Made by a program: the position numbers and the translations under genes
DNA from: an uncultured Veillonella sp.
GTDB lineage: Bacteria; Bacillota; Negativicutes; Veillonellales; Veillonellaceae
DNA: 6,881 nt
Direction: 5' to 3'
Assembly (NCBI GenBank): GCA_900550175.1
Contig: URQX01000088.1
Coordinates: 1 to 6,881, forward strand
In this document: in pieces, positions 5,529 through 6,881 of the stretch
Position numbering within the stretch: position 1 is the first letter of the stretch
Layout of the letters: each line of letters begins with the position of its first letter
The notes under the pieces: model-generated
The model's input: only the letters and a program-made list of their open reading frames with translations
Database searches by the model: none
Told to the model about the DNA's origin: nothing

Positions 5529-5557
5529 AGTATACAGTATCTAACTTATCTTGTAAA
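5529..5557 (-). promoter_or_regulatory. Sigma-A-type promoter of rpsO
   Basis: On the minus strand TTTACA (5557-5552, one mismatch from TTGACA... at the third base only) and TATACT (5534-5529, one mismatch from TATAAT) are separated by exactly 17 bp. This is the best promoter in the window and starts transcription near 5522, just after the terminator of the importer genes. Confidence 0.85.
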
Positions 5558-5570
5558 GAATAAATACAGT

Positions 5571-5600
5571 AAATAAACAAAAGAGGGCCACAGCCCTCTT
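5571..5600 (-). terminator. Intrinsic terminator of the importer operon
   Basis: On the minus strand AAGAGGGC (5600-5593), loop TGTG and GCCCTCTT (5588-5581) form an 8-bp stem followed by a U-rich tail interrupted by one G and one A (TTGTTTATTT). It starts 3 nt after the ATPase stop codon. Confidence 0.85.
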
Positions 5601-5603
5601 CTA

Positions 5604-6401
5604 TTATTTTGCACCAAGCACCATGCGGTCGCTCAATGCATTTTCTCCAGCTACTTCGAACTTTTGTAATAAATCGGCAACTGTTAATTTTTTCTTTTCT
5701 TCCCCTTTTACATCATAGATAATGCGACCAGCATCCATCATGATGAGGCGATTACCAAAGCGCAATGCATCACGCATATTATGGGTAATCATAAGAGTTG
5801 TTAAGTTATGTTCTGCCACGAGTTTATCTGTTAATTGCAAAACATTTTCTGCCGTCTTAGGGTCAAGAGCCGCTGTATGTTCGTCTAGTAATAAAAGTTC
5901 AGGACGAAGCATAGTAGCCATCAATAATGTAATCGATTGACGTTGACCACCAGATAACAAGCCCATACGAGCAGATAAGCGGTCTTCAAGGCCTAACCCC
6001 AATAAGGCAAGACGTTCTTTGAAAAATGCTTGTTCGCTATCTTTGAAAGCCCATTTAAGGCCTAAGTTTTTACCACGGCGCATAGCAAGGATCAAGTTTT
6101 CCTCAATTTGCATATTGCCTGCAGTACCAACCATAGGGTCTTGGAATACACGGCCAATGTATTTAGCACGTTTGTATTCAGGCATTTTTGTGACATCAAT
6201 ATCATTGATGGTGATGGAGCCTTCATCTACTGGGAATACACCAGCGATGGAGTTTAGCAACGTACTTTTACCAGCACCATTACCACCGATTACAGTACAG
6301 AAATCGCCTTCTTCTAATCGAAGATCAATACCTTGAAGAGCAGTTTTTTCATTGATTGTGCCCTTAAAGAAGGTTTTTACCATATTTTTTACTTCTAACA
6401 T
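5604..6401 (-). CDS. ABC importer ATPase, TrpZ-like (COG1101 family)
   Basis: This is the cytoplasmic nucleotide-binding subunit that powers the adjacent permease. The 265 residues hold every ABC motif intact: Walker A GGNGAGKST (39-47), Q-loop VFQDP with Gln87, signature LSGGQRQ (149-155), Walker B LLLLDE (169-174, catalytic Glu174), D-loop ALDP (178-181) and the switch His207 in ITHNM. The short opening MLEVKNMVKTF and the pairing with a COG4120-type permease place it in the amino-acid uptake group that includes the tryptophan transporter subunit TrpZ of streptococci. Substrate cannot be read from an ATPase. The ATG has GGAGG 5 nt upstream, immediately after the permease stop (TAAGGAGG), with 10 bp between the genes, so they form one operon closed by the hairpin at 5571-5600. 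Confidence 0.93.
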   Translation of the reverse strand: MLEVKNMVKTFFKGTINEKTALQGIDLRLEEGDFCTVIGGNGAGKSTLLNSIAGVFPVDEGSITINDIDVTKMPEYKRAKYIGRVFQDPMVGTAGNMQIEENLILAMRRGKNLGLKWAFKDSEQAFFKERLALLGLGLEDRLSARMGLLSGGQRQSITLLMATMLRPELLLLDEHTAALDPKTAENVLQLTDKLVAEHNLTTLMITHNMRDALRFGNRLIMMDAGRIIYDVKGEEKKKLTVADLLQKFEVAGENALSDRMVLGAK

Positions 6402-6411
6402 AGTGTCCTCC

Positions 6412-6881
6412 TTAACGAGCCAACCATTTTGCTTTCAATGTAGGCAAGGAAAGCGCGATGGCAACAAGAATAGCAGTGAATAATTTCAAATCGTTTGGTG
6501 GCATACCCATATAGAGTACAGCAGCAATAACGATACGATATACGATAGAACCAAGTACTACAGCGATGAGGCTACGTACAAAGGATTTTGTACCAAATAC
6601 TACCTCACCGATAATTACGGAAGCCAAACCAATTACGATGGTACCAATACCCATACCTACGTCAGCAAAGCCTTGGAATTGACCTATTAAAGCTCCAGAC
6701 ATACCAACAAAACCATTGGAAATCAAAAGACCAAGAACGATCATATTGTCAGTATTTACGCCTTGGGCGCGAATCATTTGAGGGTTAACACCTGTTGCAC
6801 GTAATGCTGTACCAATTTCTGTACCAAAGAACCAGAATAGTAATAAGCAAACTACAACAGCTACGATGATACCTACGATAG
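6412..6881 (-). CDS. ABC importer permease, TrpY-like (COG4120 family), N-terminus missing
   Basis: The frame is open to the right edge, so this is the C-terminal 155 residues of a longer protein; the ATG at 6777 is internal. The visible part has five hydrophobic segments at about residues 1-20, 46-68, 76-95, 104-126 and 131-147. Between the first two lies GTEIGTALRATGVNPQMIR, the cytoplasmic loop expected to contact the ATPase. The stretch SNGFVGMSGALIGQFQGFAD followed by IGTIVIGLASVIIGEVVF closely resembles, from memory, the tryptophan permease TrpY of Streptococcus pneumoniae (branched-chain amino-acid permease superfamily). Aromatic amino-acid uptake is therefore a fair guess, not a demonstration. 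The substrate-binding lipoprotein, normally the first gene of such operons, and any upstream control such as a T-box would lie beyond the right edge. Confidence 0.9.
   Translation of the reverse strand, partial: IVGIIVAVVVCLLLFWFFGTEIGTALRATGVNPQMIRAQGVNTDNMIVLGLLISNGFVGMSGALIGQFQGFADVGMGIGTIVIGLASVIIGEVVFGTKSFVRSLIAVVLGSIVYRIVIAAVLYMGMPPNDLKLFTAILVAIALSLPTLKAKWLAR

Noticed and set aside
6412..6777. Permease taken as a complete 121-residue gene starting at 6777
   Set aside because: The frame continues without a stop to the right edge, and the upstream residues (FFGTEIGTALRATGVNPQ) match the conserved loop of the family, so 6777 is internal.
1..6881. CRISPR array, tRNA, rRNA, insertion-sequence ends or phage integrase
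   Set aside because: I found no regularly spaced repeats, no tRNA-like cloverleaf and no transposase or recombinase coding sequence on either strand.

Overview
The window is a stretch of bacterial chromosome in which every gene I can support reads on the minus strand, so transcription runs from high to low coordinates. The core genes (rpsO, pnp, dut and an ABC importer) have AGGAGG-type ribosome binding sites, A/T-rich sigma-A-like promoters and compact intrinsic terminators. Protein sequence and gene style suggest a low-GC Firmicute, most likely a Negativicute such as Veillonella. That placement comes from memory of PNPase and importer sequences, not from a search.

Layout in transcription order. 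(1) 6881-5604: the end of a membrane permease, cut by the right edge, and its ATPase. Both resemble the TrpY/TrpZ (COG4120/COG1101) uptake family and end at a hairpin terminator at 5571-5600. (2) 5557-5134: a consensus-like promoter, a leader of about 90 nt, rpsO (ribosomal protein S15) and its terminator. (3) 5119-5026: a compact transcription unit with its own extended -10 promoter, three predicted hairpins and a strong terminator, giving an RNA of about 79 nt that no neighbouring gene explains. (4) 5016-2344: a second extended -10 promoter, pnp (polynucleotide phosphorylase), dut (dUTPase) 10 bp downstream, and a strong terminator. (5) 2256-1191: an unrecognised acidic 272-residue protein, then what looks like a broken small membrane-protein gene, then a hairpin. 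(6) 1116-1: a very A/T-rich pair of tightly coupled genes. The first has a coiled coil and a C-terminal segment resembling the beta domain of the Hsp70 nucleotide-exchange factor GrpE. The second runs off the left edge after 34 codons.

The right two thirds are ordinary housekeeping DNA: RNA decay and translation (rpsO-pnp), nucleotide-pool hygiene (dut) and solute uptake. The left 2.3 kb looks accessory. Base composition falls sharply (for example 13 G/C in the 60 bases at 121-180, against 36 in the 60 bases at 3721-3780, deliberately contrasting rows), the proteins are not recognised families, and one gene appears decayed.

The two items most worth following are the small structured RNA or leader between rpsO and pnp, and the GrpE-like protein with its coupled unknown partner at the left edge. 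Three gene starts were moved or extended relative to simple ORF calling: the GrpE-like gene to 1064, the 272-residue gene to 2256, and the permease, which is open to the right edge.
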